Assembly: GCF_002959965.1 (NCBI RefSeq)
Contig: NZ_PREV01000027.1
Location: forward strand, 1,364,001 to 1,428,000
Length of the DNA: 64,000 nt
Direction of reading: 5' to 3'
Origin: Microbulbifer pacificus
GTDB taxonomy: Bacteria > Pseudomonadota > Gammaproteobacteria > Pseudomonadales > Cellvibrionaceae
The notes beneath the pieces were generated by a model that did no database searches, was not told the DNA's origin, and saw only the letters and a list, made by a program, of their open reading frames with translations. Every line of letters begins with the position of its first letter. The first letter of the stretch is position 1. The translations under genes and the position numbers were made by a program. Positions 45,982 to 55,892 of the stretch are shown piece by piece.

Positions 45982-47973
45982 TCACACCTCCGGGACTTCC
46001 CCGGTAATCCGCTGCCCGCGTCTCTGCGCAGCAATCGGCAAGCGTTTGACTTCAGCATTCCCAGTGGGCACCGAAACGTCACCGCCCTGCTCTGAAGCTT
46101 GAGCCCACACCGTATCAATCAACTGCTGCTTCGGCGTGTAATCTTTTACCGACTCTATCAGCAAACGATGAACAGCCACTGCGTCCTGGCGAATGCAGGC
46201 TTCTTTCAATTCACCAATAAACAACTGCAGCCGCTCACTGGGCAACCGCTCCTCCTCCGCGCGCATGATCATGGGATGATCGGTGCCCGCCACCTTGTCT
46301 CCCAATAGCAGCTCTTCATAGAGCTTTTCTCCGGGGCGCAGCCCGGTGATCTGTATTTCAATATCTCCGTCGGGGTTGGCGTCATCGCGTACGGTGTGCC
46401 CCATGATCTGAATCAAACGTCGGGCAATATCGAGGATGCGCACAGGCTCCCCCATATCCAACACAAAAACCTCTCCCTTACGCCCCATACTGCCGGCCTG
46501 CAATACCAGCTGTGCGGCTTCGGGAATGGTCATAAAGTAGCGAGTCACCTTGGGATGAGTAACCGTAACCGGACCGCCGGCATTGATCTGATCAGTGAAT
46601 AACGGAATAACCGAGCCAGAGGAACCAAGCACATTCCCAAAGCGCACCATACAAACCCGGGTGCGGCCAAAACGCCGTCCGAAATCCTGACAAATCAGCT
46701 CAGCCAGCCGCTTGGTCGCCCCCATCACATTGGTCGGGCGTACTGCTTTGTCGGTAGAAACCAGTACAAACTGCTCAACACCGAAGGCTTCCGCCGCCTC
46801 CAACACCGACAGGGTACCGAGAACATTGTTCTCAGCACCCACGACCACATTGTGCTCAACCAGAGGAACATGCTTGTATGCTGCGGCGTGGTATATGGTG
46901 TGCACATTGAAGGACTGGATAATCTCAGCCATACGGGTGCGATTGCGTACATCCCCCAGCAATGCCGTCACTTCGACTCGAAGATTTTCGTCCTGCTGCT
47001 GCTGTCGTAACTCACGTTCAATCTGGTAAAGGGAAAACTCAGAGCTTTCAACCATAATCAGCTTGGCTGGCTCCCATTGCAAAATCTGGCGACAGAGTTC
47101 AGAGCCGATGGAACCACCAGCACCGGTAACCAGAACCACCTTGCCAGCGATGGAAGCCGAAATCAGTTCCTTCTGAGGTTCTACCGGTGCACGCCCGAGA
47201 ATATTTTCATAAATCTGGGAAACATCAGAAACCCGGCCGGCACTATCCACCAACTCCTCCATACCGGGAATCACCTTAACAACAACACCGCGCTCCCGCA
47301 GGCTGCGGGTAATCTCTCTCCGACGACGCTTGGGAACACCGGGCATCGCCAGCAAAACTTCCGAAATATCCCGCTCTGCAATGACGTCAAGGATATTCGC
47401 AGGGCTATAGACCAGCACACCGTCAATCAACGTATTCTGCTTGGAGGCGTTATCGTCAAAAAAAGCGACGGTTTTATACATCTCGCCGTGAATCAATCCT
47501 TTATACAGCTGTAATCCCGCAGTTCCGGCACCATAGATCGCAACACGGGTTTTGTGTATCTCCAGCGCCATCTGATAGTAGATGCGCACCAGCCAGCGCG
47601 AGCCACCAACCGCAATCAGGGCAAAACACCAGTAAATGACAGGCACTGAACGGGGCACACCGGCATAGGTAAGATAAGAGGCCACGGCAAGAACGACCGC
47701 GGATGCGGTTACCCCCTGAAGCACAGCCACAATGGCCTGCTGCCCCATATAACGGATTACCGTGCGGTAAAGTCCCAGGCGAAGGAAGATAAAGCTGCTG
47801 GATATCAACGTCAGGCCAAGGCACAACGCCATAGTCTGCTCTGTGATGAGCCCCGCCCCATTGAATCTGATTGTCATTGCCAACAGAAATGCTGCTGTCA
47901 GCATCAACAGGTCGTAAAACAACATCAGCACTGGCTTGTAGTTTTTTTGAGCGGCCTTGTAAAAGCGCTTCAC
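45982..47973 (-). CDS. WbpM/CapD-type nucleoside-diphosphate sugar 4,6-dehydratase
   Basis: About 663 residues if started at GTG 47973 (KRFYKAAQKN); an in-frame GTG at 48021 is the alternative. Four N-terminal TM helices, a first nucleotide-binding region (AIYGAGTAGLQLY), then the SDR dehydratase domain: VTGAGGSIGSELCRQI, HAAAYKHVPLVE, and STDKAVRPTNVMGATKR with Met-Lys in place of Tyr-Lys, the mark of the WbpM class. It would make the 4-keto-6-deoxy UDP-sugar that starts QuiNAc/FucNAc synthesis for O-antigen or capsule. It follows the WecA-like gene in one operon. Confidence 0.92.
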   Translation of the reverse strand: MKRFYKAAQKNYKPVLMLFYDLLMLTAAFLLAMTIRFNGAGLITEQTMALCLGLTLISSSFIFLRLGLYRTVIRYMGQQAIVAVLQGVTASAVVLAVASYLTYAGVPRSVPVIYWCFALIAVGGSRWLVRIYYQMALEIHKTRVAIYGAGTAGLQLYKGLIHGEMYKTVAFFDDNASKQNTLIDGVLVYSPANILDVIAERDISEVLLAMPGVPKRRRREITRSLRERGVVVKVIPGMEELVDSAGRVSDVSQIYENILGRAPVEPQKELISASIAGKVVLVTGAGGSIGSELCRQILQWEPAKLIMVESSEFSLYQIERELRQQQQDENLRVEVTALLGDVRNRTRMAEIIQSFNVHTIYHAAAYKHVPLVEHNVVVGAENNVLGTLSVLEAAEAFGVEQFVLVSTDKAVRPTNVMGATKRLAELICQDFGRRFGRTRVCMVRFGNVLGSSGSVIPLFTDQINAGGPVTVTHPKVTRYFMTIPEAAQLVLQAGSMGRKGEVFVLDMGEPVRILDIARRLIQIMGHTVRDDANPDGDIEIQITGLRPGEKLYEELLLGDKVAGTDHPMIMRAEEERLPSERLQLFIGELKEACIRQDAVAVHRLLIESVKDYTPKQQLIDTVWAQASEQGGDVSVPTGNAEVKRLPIAAQRRGQRITGEVPEV

Positions 47974-48066
47974 CGTTCCCCCAATGTATTCCCCTGTCGG
48001 ATCTTCATGATCCGCCCCCACACAAGTACTACCGGACCTTCCGCTGGAATCGCGCCAGGAATATAC

Positions 48067-48960
48067 CTAAATTACGCCGGATACTATCAACAAAACCGCC
48101 GCGGCGGACGTGCACAGCATCACAGACAATTCCAAATACAAGACGGATTTCACACCGAACTTCAAGGCTGCACGCTGGTATAAGTGCTGTCGATGTGCTT
48201 CCCACCAGCGCTCCCTCCTGACCATACGGATCATCAACGTCAGAGTGGCATCGAACCAGAAAGGCAGAAAAATCAGAAGTGGAACCGCCAGGCTGAAAAC
48301 GCCCTGCTGCCACCCGGCAATACCGACGCTGAATACCGCCAGCCCGATCACCGTCGAGCCGGCATCCCCCATGAAAATCCGCGCCCGCGGCCAATTGTAA
48401 TACAGGAATATGGCGCTACTTAGCGCAAGCAAAAAGCAGATTCCCGCCAACTCCCCAGCGCCTCGCAACGAGCAAATCCCCCCCAGGGCGACGAACCCGA
48501 TACTGGTCATACCTCCGGCAAATCCGTCCATTCCATCCATAAAGTTGTACAGATTGACGATCCAGACACCGGTAATTACAACAGGCACCCACAGCAGCCA
48601 ATGCGCCAACTCCGGAACCTGTGAGATCGCCAGCAAAGAAACGGACACCAGTTGTGCCACAAAGCGAAGCCGAGCACTCAGAGAGCACAGGTCGTCCACC
48701 ACAGACACGGACAACAACAAGAGAAATGCCACGACGACACCGGCGGATAAATCGACTCCGGCGGCAAGAACCCCCGCGGCAACTCCGGCCAGAATTGCCC
48801 AGCCGCCAGTGCGGGGGACAGGCACCTCGTGAAGTGAGCGATGGTTAGGGGTGTCCAGCGCAAATTGCCGCAAGCGGGTAAGCAGCAGCCACATTACCGA
48901 AGTGGTGACACCTGCGGATATTACTAGCGGCCCCCACCACGATTGCATAAGAGCCCCCAT
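48067..48960 (-). CDS. WecA/WbpL-like undecaprenyl-phosphate glycosyl transferase (GT4/MraY family)
   Basis: 297 residues, about ten TM segments. Active-site landmarks are VVDDLCSL, NLYNFMDGMDGFAGG, RARIFMGDAGST and the cytosolic RRERWWEAHRQHLYQR, where the HRQHLYQR loop is typical of WbpL/WecA. It would transfer a sugar-1-phosphate (HexNAc/FucNAc/QuiNAc) to undecaprenyl phosphate. ATG 48960 shares a base with the TGA of the epimerase gene (TGATG), so translation is coupled; another ATG is at 48951. Confidence 0.92.
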   Translation of the reverse strand: MGALMQSWWGPLVISAGVTTSVMWLLLTRLRQFALDTPNHRSLHEVPVPRTGGWAILAGVAAGVLAAGVDLSAGVVVAFLLLLSVSVVDDLCSLSARLRFVAQLVSVSLLAISQVPELAHWLLWVPVVITGVWIVNLYNFMDGMDGFAGGMTSIGFVALGGICSLRGAGELAGICFLLALSSAIFLYYNWPRARIFMGDAGSTVIGLAVFSVGIAGWQQGVFSLAVPLLIFLPFWFDATLTLMIRMVRRERWWEAHRQHLYQRAALKFGVKSVLYLELSVMLCTSAAAVLLIVSGVI

Positions 48961-49895
48961 CACTCCCCCCTCAAAAATTCGCCGTATCGCGCCCGTGGCC
49001 GCCAGGAAAGGCACGCTTTAAGCCGCTCCGCACTATAAAGCTCACTTCTCAGCACATCAAGAAAAGCTGCCTTAATGCCAAATGCTGACAATATGTAAAA
49101 GGGGAGCATCAGAAGAGCTCCGCCAATGTGGCTACTTTTTATACGCCGCCCACTCACCGCAGAACTGATCGCAGCCAAATCATAGTAAGCAGGCTCGGAT
49201 ACGATAAAGACCTCCCGGTTACACAAGCGCTCCTCCAACAAGAAAACCGCCGTCAACAGCTCCTCCAGAGCCACAACACTGCGATACCCGGTAGCGGGCA
49301 CAATCGGAAGGAAACCAATCAGCCGCTTTATTCGTCCTCCCCAACCAGAAGCATGGCTGGATCGCCCCCTGCCTTCATTCTCATCCACACCACGCCTGTA
49401 TTCTCCATAAACGGCGGCAGGCCGCAGGACGTTGACACGCACCCTCCCCGAACATGACAGCAACAACTGCTCTGCTCGCCATTTGCTGAGCCCATAGGGG
49501 TCCGCGGCTGGCTCACCCGCCTCTTCTCCCGCCACCTTTCCGCACGGTGCTTTCCTCGCCTTGACGCTGGAAAAATACAAAAAACTGTCGGCTCCGGCCC
49601 CATTCGCCAACTTGAGAAGCGCTGCTGGTAATTGACAGTTGAGCCAATCTGCCAAGTCAGGCTTCCGCCGGCACTCAGAAATACTCGCCAGGCCAGCCGC
49701 ATATACGATCTTGTCACCAGGCGCGAAAAGTCCGCGGAATCCCGACTCCGTATACTCAGCAATCTGATGATGCTCGCTACCTGCAGGCCCCACATTACGA
49801 CGAGAGAGCGAAAGCACCGGCAACCCCCGGTCAATCAGGTAACGACACAAGGCGGAGCCTATATATCCTGAACTGCCTATAATCACCCACCGCAT
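48960..49895 (-). CDS. NAD-dependent epimerase/dehydratase (sugar nucleotide)
   Basis: 311 residues from ATG 49895 (a GTG at 49910 lies within the AGGTGG ribosome site). Extended SDR: VIIGSSGYIGSALCRYL, FSSVKARKAP, YGLSKWRAEQLL (Tyr-x3-Lys catalytic pair), VLRPAAVYG. In the WbpL-WbpM neighbourhood this is the place of WbpV/WbpK-like reductases, which reduce the 4-keto sugar made by the dehydratase to QuiNAc or FucNAc. That assignment is by context. First gene of the three-gene operon. Confidence 0.88.
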   Translation of the reverse strand: MRWVIIGSSGYIGSALCRYLIDRGLPVLSLSRRNVGPAGSEHHQIAEYTESGFRGLFAPGDKIVYAAGLASISECRRKPDLADWLNCQLPAALLKLANGAGADSFLYFSSVKARKAPCGKVAGEEAGEPAADPYGLSKWRAEQLLLSCSGRVRVNVLRPAAVYGEYRRGVDENEGRGRSSHASGWGGRIKRLIGFLPIVPATGYRSVVALEELLTAVFLLEERLCNREVFIVSEPAYYDLAAISSAVSGRRIKSSHIGGALLMLPFYILSAFGIKAAFLDVLRSELYSAERLKACLSWRPRARYGEFLRGE

Positions 49896-49950
49896 ATATT
49901 GGATCGCCACCTATTCGCGAATATTCAAACCTGATACACAATCTACATGA

Positions 49951-49979
49951 AGAAAAACAGCGCCTTTTGGCGCTGTTTT
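49951..49979 (-). terminator. Terminator of the comEA-like gene
   Basis: AAAACAGCGCC (49954-49964), TTTT loop, GGCGCTGTTTT (49969-49979). The minus strand continues into TTTTTCT. Confidence 0.85.
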
Positions 49980-49993
49980 CGGGAACGTTCCGG

Positions 49994-50290
49994 TCACAAC
50001 TGAATCCGTTCTTTGTTTTTCTCCAGGGTTGCTACACCAATCCCTTTTACTTCGAGCAACTGCTCTATGCTCGAAAACTGCCCAATCTGATCCCGGTACT
50101 GGATAATCAGCTGTGCTTTTGCTGGCCCCACGCCCTCCAGCGCTGAAGACAACTCTTCGGCGGTCGCAGTGTTCAGGTTGACCGACATCTGCTCCTGAAC
50201 AACCGGTTCTTCAGCGCTGACCGACTGCACATTCATCAACATCATTGACAGAGCGAAGAGCAGCGCCAGCGGGATACGGAAAAGCTTCAT
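49994..50290 (-). CDS. ComEA-like helix-hairpin-helix protein
   Basis: 98 residues. Signal peptide to Ala26 (SVSAEE), then one ComEA HhH domain: VNLNTATAEELSSALEGVGPAKAQLIIQYR and FSSIEQLLEVKGIGVATLEKNK, with the two GxG hairpins. Binds DNA in the periplasm in relatives that take up DNA. A single-HhH short version is common in gammaproteobacteria and not proof of competence. Monocistronic with its own terminator. Confidence 0.92.
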   Translation of the reverse strand: MKLFRIPLALLFALSMMLMNVQSVSAEEPVVQEQMSVNLNTATAEELSSALEGVGPAKAQLIIQYRDQIGQFSSIEQLLEVKGIGVATLEKNKERIQL

Positions 50291-50439
50291 GGTAAATTCC
50301 TTCTAGTCTGTTTGTGGATCTTCTTTCCATGGGACCACATACACCCCCAAGCAGGAGCGACTTTACCAATAAATCTTCCGCATTTTGACCTTTTGGCGAT
50401 TACACGCCATTACACACGAATACAGCAGAGCACAACATG

Positions 50440-50463
50440 GGACCAAGGTACAAACCTGGGTCC
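50440..50463. repeat. Interrupted hairpin downstream of pyrF
   Basis: GGACC-a-AGGT-ACAA-ACCT-g-GGTCC, followed on the plus strand by TATTTTC. It lies 14 bp past the pyrF stop and could stabilise or terminate that transcript; the T-run is on the wrong strand for a simple terminator. Confidence 0.45.
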
Positions 50464-50476
50464 TATTTTCTTCCCA

Positions 50477-51193
50477 TCAGGCGTTGCTATTGCGAATATC
50501 ATCCACGATCGCAAGCAGTGCGGCCGCGGGATTGGCAGCGCCAGTGATCGGCCGTCCGATCACGAGATAATCCGCCCCATTTTTCAAGGCATCCACCGGC
50601 GTAACAATTCGGCGCTGGTCGTCCGCGGCAGAACCGGCAGGACGGATACCGGGAGTCACGAGAGAGAAGGCATCACCACACAGCTGTTTGAGCGATTCCG
50701 CTTCCTGCGCGGAGCACACAACCCCGTCGAGCCCGCTATTTTTTGCCAGCTGAGCCAACGTCAGCACCTGCTGTTTCAGCGGTCGATTGACACCAACCGG
50801 TTCCAGCTCCTCTTCTGCGGTACTCGTCAGCACCGTAACGCCAATCAATAGCGGACGCTTATTCCCCAGCGGAGCCAGCGCATCCACCGCAGCGCACATC
50901 ATCCGCTCACCGCCGCTGGCGTGAACATTGACCATCCAGACCCCAAGATTGGCCGCAGCGCGCACGGCTGCAGCCACAGTGTTGGGAATGTCGTGGAATT
51001 TCAGATCGAGAAACACGTCGAATCCCTTATCCACCAACTCCCGCACCAGTTCCGGACCGGCGATGGTGAACAACTCTTTGCCGACCTTCACACGACATAC
51101 CGTCGGATCCAGCTGTGCGGCCATATCCAATGCCGCCTGCGCATTATCGTAATCCAGCGCAACGATTACCGGGGATGCAACAGAATCAGTCAA
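50477..51193 (-). CDS. pyrF: Orotidine 5'-phosphate decarboxylase
   Basis: 238 residues. Converts OMP to UMP. Active site [13 protein letters not shown] (Asp63, Lys65, Asp68), with IVALDY at the N-terminus and [18 protein letters not shown] phosphate-binding ends. Start is TTG 51193 with AGAGG 6 nt upstream; no ATG fits. Downstream of lapB by 54 bp, an order shared with E. coli and Pseudomonas relatives. Confidence 0.96.
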   Translation of the reverse strand: MTDSVASPVIVALDYDNAQAALDMAAQLDPTVCRVKVGKELFTIAGPELVRELVDKGFDVFLDLKFHDIPNTVAAAVRAAANLGVWMVNVHASGGERMMCAAVDALAPLGNKRPLLIGVTVLTSTAEEELEPVGVNRPLKQQVLTLAQLAKNSGLDGVVCSAQEAESLKQLCGDAFSLVTPGIRPAGSAADDQRRIVTPVDALKNGADYLVIGRPITGAANPAAALLAIVDDIRNSNA

Positions 51194-51247
51194 TGTACAC
51201 CTCTAAATTTCGAAAACATTTGCGGCCATTTAGCGTCGACGAGGGCA

Positions 51248-52438
51248 CTATTCGCCCTCAATGCCTTTAACCGAGCGCACACTGCCCCAGTGTTTACAGC
51301 TCGGGCACAGCCAGTGCAGCTGATTACCGGAAAAACCGCAGTTGCTACAGCGATAGTGCGGGCGACTGGCAATCAGCTGATCGATCAGATTTTTGAGCAG
51401 GAACAGATTTTCCTGGGAGCGCCCCTCGGCACTGTCAATATGTAGATTCAGGAAGTGCCCCAGACCACGCAGCGAAGGTCGCAGAGCCAACTGCTTACCC
51501 ATAAAGGCGGCCGCTTCCGCTTCACTCTGTTGCTGGTGAATTCGCTCCGTAAGCGCAATCAGCACACTGTTCGATGGATGCTCTCTCAACAGAGCCCCAA
51601 GATACTGCTCCAATCCCTGCTCGTCACCCACCGCCTCATAGCAGGTAATTAACAGGTCGAGGATTTCCGGAATATAGTCCGGATTCTGCTTCGGCACTCG
51701 CTCAAGCACCCTGATGGCTTCCTGGGGACGCCCGAGCAGATATTCCAATCGCCCCAGCAGCAAATTGGCGCGCACAGAGTGACGATCGTAATTGAGCGCC
51801 GCATCGATATGCTTACGTGCGCTCAGGTAATCCTTGCCGTTAATGGCCTCTTCCGCCAACTCGCAGCAAAAGTGCGCCTGTACCGGCGCCCACTCGCCAG
51901 GCAAGCGTTTGAAGCGGCGCCCATGCAGTAGATTGACCGCGTGGATCGCCTTTGCCCACTCGCGCTCGTCGCGATAGACCTCAACCAGATATTCGAGACT
52001 GGTATTACGCAGCTCCGAGGACGTTTCCACCAGCTCCTGTAGTAATCGCTCGGCCCGGTCGAGCCAGCCGGCGGCGATATAATCCCTCGCCAGTTCCAGT
52101 TGTGCCTTCTGCTGACTGATCCGGTTCAGGCTTGGACGTGCCAGCAGGTTCTGATGTACGCGAATGGCCTGGTCGTGTTCGCCACGTTTGCGCAACAGAT
52201 TACCGAGGGCGAGATGGGTTTCAAAGGTGGCGCTGCTCACTTCGAGCGCATCGATGAACTTTTCAATGGCGTCGTTGTGACGCTCGCTGAGCAGATAGTT
52301 GAGGCCCTGGGCGTAGGATTGCGCCAGCGCGTGGTGCTGATTGTTCTTTGCACCTTTCTTTTTGCCACTCTTGCGACCGAGATACCACCCTATGGCGATG
52401 GCCGCAAAAATGAAGATAAAAAACGTCAGGTCGCTCAA
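51248..52438 (-). CDS. lapB: LPS assembly protein LapB (TPR, rubredoxin-like tail)
   Basis: 396 residues from TTG 52438, which has GGAG 6 nt upstream and lies one base after the lapA TGA. One N-terminal TM (FFIFIFAAIAIGWYLGRKSGK), about nine TPR repeats (residues 40-340), and a zinc rubredoxin-like C-terminus CSNCGFSG...CPSCKHWG. LapB regulates LpxC turnover by FtsH and coordinates lipopolysaccharide assembly at the inner membrane. Confidence 0.95.
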   Translation of the reverse strand: MSDLTFFIFIFAAIAIGWYLGRKSGKKKGAKNNQHHALAQSYAQGLNYLLSERHNDAIEKFIDALEVSSATFETHLALGNLLRKRGEHDQAIRVHQNLLARPSLNRISQQKAQLELARDYIAAGWLDRAERLLQELVETSSELRNTSLEYLVEVYRDEREWAKAIHAVNLLHGRRFKRLPGEWAPVQAHFCCELAEEAINGKDYLSARKHIDAALNYDRHSVRANLLLGRLEYLLGRPQEAIRVLERVPKQNPDYIPEILDLLITCYEAVGDEQGLEQYLGALLREHPSNSVLIALTERIHQQQSEAEAAAFMGKQLALRPSLRGLGHFLNLHIDSAEGRSQENLFLLKNLIDQLIASRPHYRCSNCGFSGNQLHWLCPSCKHWGSVRSVKGIEGE

Positions 52439-52439
52439 C

Positions 52440-52748
52440 TCACTCTCCGGCAACCTGTCGACGCACAGTCTGCAACTCACGCTCAGTGCGCAGCAACTGG
52501 CGTTCCAATCCTTTTACCCGGCGCCGTTCAGTCCAGTATGGCAAAAGACTGGCGAGAAACCCCAGCAAGGCGCCAATCAGCAGGAAACCGATAAGCCAGA
52601 ATCCGACGCTCCCTGCAAACAACGGGTAACCCGCAAATCGCGGGGTAATATTCTCCGGATTGTCGACGGCGAAATACACACCGAGGGCAATGCAGGCCAG
52701 GGCCAGCACTCCAAACAGCAGACGCGATATCCAGCGCAGAAATGACAA
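52440..52748 (-). CDS. lapA: LapA (DUF1049) membrane protein
   Basis: 102 residues with two TM segments (about 6-26 and 42-66) and a charged C-terminal helix (ERRRVKGLERQLLRTERELQ). Start is TTG 52748 with GGAGG 5 nt upstream; no ATG is available. Works with LapB in LPS assembly; the two genes are one base apart. Confidence 0.93.
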   Translation of the reverse strand: MSFLRWISRLLFGVLALACIALGVYFAVDNPENITPRFAGYPLFAGSVGFWLIGFLLIGALLGFLASLLPYWTERRRVKGLERQLLRTERELQTVRRQVAGE

Positions 52749-52824
52749 GAGAACCTCCGGCTCCCGAGGGAGTGAAAAACGATAAGTCCGTTACAGTGTT
52801 AGCTCACTGCGATCAGCCCGGCAA

Positions 52825-53133
52825 TCACGCGCTCTCGTAAGCGTCGCGCTGCAATTGCTGATTTACTCTATCCCTGAGCTCTTTCCCCGGCTTGAAATGC
52901 GGCACGTATTTGCCTGCCAGCTCGACGGAGTCACCGGTTTTGGGGTTGCGCCCGGTACGCGGCGCCCGATAGTGCAGAGAAAAACTGCCGAATCCACGGA
53001 TTTCTATCCGTTCCCCCTCCGCCAGAACACCCGACATGGTGTCCAGCATGACTTTAACCGCCAGTTCTACATCCTTTACCGGCAGCTGATCCAACCTCAG
53101 AGCAATCTTCTCGATCAGTTCAGACTTGGTCAT
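52825..53133 (-). CDS. ihfB: Integration host factor subunit beta
   Basis: 102 residues: [49 protein letters not shown] (core RTGRNPKTG), [17 protein letters not shown]. Partner of IhfA. Located between rpsA and lapA, the classic position. Confidence 0.97.
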   Translation of the reverse strand: MTKSELIEKIALRLDQLPVKDVELAVKVMLDTMSGVLAEGERIEIRGFGSFSLHYRAPRTGRNPKTGDSVELAGKYVPHFKPGKELRDRVNQQLQRDAYESA

Positions 53134-53192
53134 GCAGTCCGCAATCCTTTCTAAGTCATTGATTATTCTGGAATAGCGGCAATCATCTAATA

Positions 53193-53222
53193 GAAAGCCG
53201 GACTGGGCAACCCCAGTCCGGC
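53193..53222 (-). terminator. Terminator of rpsA
   Basis: GCCGGACTGGG / CCCAGTCCGGC stem (53197-53222 on the plus strand). On the minus strand it is followed by TTTCTATT. It lies between rpsA and ihfB. Confidence 0.8.
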
Positions 53223-53273
53223 TTCCGGATACTTCAGCTCATGAAACCGAAGCCTTTGAATAGCAGAGACCTA

Positions 53274-54953
53274 TCAGTCTTTGTTATTCATTTGTGCCTT
53301 GATCAGGTCACCGATAGTCGCCGGCTGAACCTGTTCGGCCTGCTTCTTGCTGTGATCCTTGATGGCTTGCTTCTCATCGTCCTGATCTTTGGCTTTGATG
53401 GAGAGGCTGATCACGCGGTTCTTGCGATCCACACTGGTGATCTTGGTCTCTACTTCTTCGCCTTCTTTCAGGGCGTTGCGCGCATCTTCAACCTTGTCGC
53501 GGCTGATTTCGGAAGCGCGCAGTACGCCTTCCACTTCATCCGCCAGGGTGATGATGGCTTGCTTGGCGTCAACTTCTTTGATTACACCGGTAACGATGCT
53601 GCCGCGATCGTTGGTGGCTACGTAATCAGAGAACGGATCGGATTCCAGCTGCTTGATACCCAGGGAGATACGCTCGCGGTCGGAGTCGATGCCCAGGATA
53701 ACGGTTTCCAGCTCGTCGCCTTTCTTGAACTTGCGCACGGCTTCTTCGCCAGCTTCGTTCCAGGAGATGTCGGACAGGTGAACCAGACCGTCGATGCTGC
53801 CGTCCAGACCAATGAAGATACCGAAGTCGGTGATGGACTTGATCTTACCGGAGATCTTGTCGCCTTTCGCGAACTTACGCGCGAAGGCATCCCACGGGTT
53901 TTCCTGGCACTGCTTGATACCCAGGGAGATACGACGACGCTCTTCGTCGATATCCAGAATCATTACCTCGACCTCGTCGCCAACATTGACAACTTTGGAC
54001 GGGTGAATGTTCTTGTTGGTCCAATCCATTTCGGATACGTGTACCAGACCTTCCACACCTTCTTCCAGCTCGGCGAAGCAGCCGTAGTCGGTCAGGTTGG
54101 TGACAACCGCCTTCACGCGGCTGTTTTCCGGGTAACGCTGCTTGATGGATACCCACGGATCTTCGCCCAGCTGCTTCAGGCCCAGGGATACACGGCTGCG
54201 ATCGCGGTCGAACTTCAGAACTTTGACTTCGATTTCGTCGCCAACGTTCACGATCTCGCTCGGGTGCTTGATACGCTTCCACGCCATGTCGGTGATGTGC
54301 AGCAGGCCGTCGATACCGCCCAGATCTACGAACGCGCCGTAGTCGGTCAGGTTCTTCACGATACCCTTAACTGCCATACCTTCTTGCAGGCTGGCCAGCA
54401 GAGCTTCGCGCTCTTCGCTGTTGGCTGCTTCCATCACAGCGCGACGGGAAACCACAACGTTGTTGCGCTTGGCGTCCAGCTTGATGACTTTGAAGTCGAG
54501 CTCTTTGCCTTCCAGGTGCGCGGTATCGCGAACCGGACGAACGTCTACCAGAGAACCCGGCAGGAACGCGCGGATGTTGGCAACGTCAACAGTAAAGCCG
54601 CCTTTAACCTTGCCGCTGATAACGCCTTTAACCACTTCGTCTGCAGCGTGTGCAGCGTCGAGGATTTTCCAGGCTTCAGCGCGCTTGGCTTTTTCACGGG
54701 ACAGACGGGTTTCACCGAAACCGTCCTCAACCGCTTCCAGGGCAACCTGTACTTCGTCGCCCACCTGCAGCAGCAGTTCGCCTTTCTCATTCTTGAACTG
54801 CTCAGCGGGGATAACACCTTCAGACTTCAGGCCCGCATGTACGGTAACCCAGTCTTTATCGACGTCGATTACAACACCGGTAACGATTGCACCCGGTGCC
54901 ATCTCGACGCTTTTCAGGCTCTCTTCAAATAGTTCAGCAAAGCTCTCGCTCAT
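53274..54953 (-). CDS. rpsA: 30S ribosomal protein S1
   Basis: 559 residues from ATG 54953 ([13 protein letters not shown]). Six S1/OB-fold RNA-binding repeats, clear from recurring [25 protein letters not shown] and [16 protein letters not shown] segments. The upstream Shine-Dalgarno is weak (TAGGT), as expected for an S1-dependent, autoregulated message. A long hairpin precedes it at 55052-55095. Confidence 0.97.
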   Translation of the reverse strand: MSESFAELFEESLKSVEMAPGAIVTGVVIDVDKDWVTVHAGLKSEGVIPAEQFKNEKGELLLQVGDEVQVALEAVEDGFGETRLSREKAKRAEAWKILDAAHAADEVVKGVISGKVKGGFTVDVANIRAFLPGSLVDVRPVRDTAHLEGKELDFKVIKLDAKRNNVVVSRRAVMEAANSEEREALLASLQEGMAVKGIVKNLTDYGAFVDLGGIDGLLHITDMAWKRIKHPSEIVNVGDEIEVKVLKFDRDRSRVSLGLKQLGEDPWVSIKQRYPENSRVKAVVTNLTDYGCFAELEEGVEGLVHVSEMDWTNKNIHPSKVVNVGDEVEVMILDIDEERRRISLGIKQCQENPWDAFARKFAKGDKISGKIKSITDFGIFIGLDGSIDGLVHLSDISWNEAGEEAVRKFKKGDELETVILGIDSDRERISLGIKQLESDPFSDYVATNDRGSIVTGVIKEVDAKQAIITLADEVEGVLRASEISRDKVEDARNALKEGEEVETKITSVDRKNRVISLSIKAKDQDDEKQAIKDHSKKQAEQVQPATIGDLIKAQMNNKD

Positions 54954-55051
54954 TACATTACCTATATAAATGGACTCCACCGATGGCAACTGTAGATAGT
55001 AGTCAACCGCCAGTCAGAGTCCCACCGCGCTGCCAGTACGCGGGTCGGATT

Positions 55052-55095
55052 ACAACAGCGGCCGGGCAATTCTGGCTGATCCCGGCCGCTGTTGT
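55052..55095. repeat. 15-bp perfect inverted repeat between cmk and rpsA
   Basis: ACAACAGCGGCCGGG (55052-55066) / CCCGGCCGCTGTTGT (55081-55095), 14-nt loop. No T-run follows on the minus strand, so it is not an ordinary terminator for cmk. It ends about 100 nt upstream of the rpsA start. Confidence 0.75.
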
Positions 55096-55133
55096 TTAAA
55101 AATCAAATTGTAGGAACCGGTTCCCAGAAGGCA

Positions 55134-55820
55134 TCAACCGATGCGCTGCTGTACCAATTCAAGCACCTTCTGCAGAACACCGTTAATGTCGATGTCGGTG
55201 CTGTCCAGCACCAGCGCGTCTTCCGCCGGCGCCAGGGGAGAGGCTGCGCGGTGCATATCCCGGTCGTCCCGGGCGCGGATGTCCTCCAGCAGGTCGCGGA
55301 GGCTAACAGAAACCCCTCGCCCCTGCAACTGAGCGAAGCGCCGCTGGGCGCGCTCTTCTGCGCTGGCGGTTAGAAAGATTTTGACCGGGGCGTCGGGAAA
55401 GACCGTGGTACCCATATCGCGACCATCCGCCACCAGGCCAGGCGGCGCGCGAAAGTCCCGCTGACGCTGCAACAGGGCATCTCGCACCGCGGGAATGGCC
55501 GCGACTTTGGAGGCCGCCATACTCACCTGTTCCATACGGATATCACGGCTGACATCCCTGCCCTCCAAAAGCGCACTCACCTCGTTATTCGCCACGGCGA
55601 ATTGGATATCCAGATTGCCGGCGACTTCCGCCAGCCTGCCCCCATCATCCAGGTCCACCTTCGCATTCAGCGCCGCGAGTGCCGTCAGGCGGTAGAGCGC
55701 ACCGGAATCCAGCAGGGCGTAACCGAGCTTGTCTGCCAGCAGTTTGGCGATTGTGCCCTTGCCGGAGCCACTCGGCCCGTCAATGGTGATTACCGGTACT
55801 TTTGAGATCGCTTCAGTCAT
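55134..55820 (-). CDS. cmk: Cytidylate kinase
   Basis: 228 residues. P-loop [12 protein letters not shown] (about 15-26), [12 protein letters not shown], the CMP-binding region, and [26 protein letters not shown]. Phosphorylates CMP and dCMP. Position before rpsA and after aroA is the standard order. Confidence 0.97.
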   Translation of the reverse strand: MTEAISKVPVITIDGPSGSGKGTIAKLLADKLGYALLDSGALYRLTALAALNAKVDLDDGGRLAEVAGNLDIQFAVANNEVSALLEGRDVSRDIRMEQVSMAASKVAAIPAVRDALLQRQRDFRAPPGLVADGRDMGTTVFPDAPVKIFLTASAEERAQRRFAQLQGRGVSVSLRDLLEDIRARDDRDMHRAASPLAPAEDALVLDSTDIDINGVLQKVLELVQQRIG

Positions 55821-55892
55821 AACTAATTCGGTACTGCCTGAGTTAGTTTATAAGTTCGGGCACATATGAAACGCGCCCCCATTCAGCGCACA

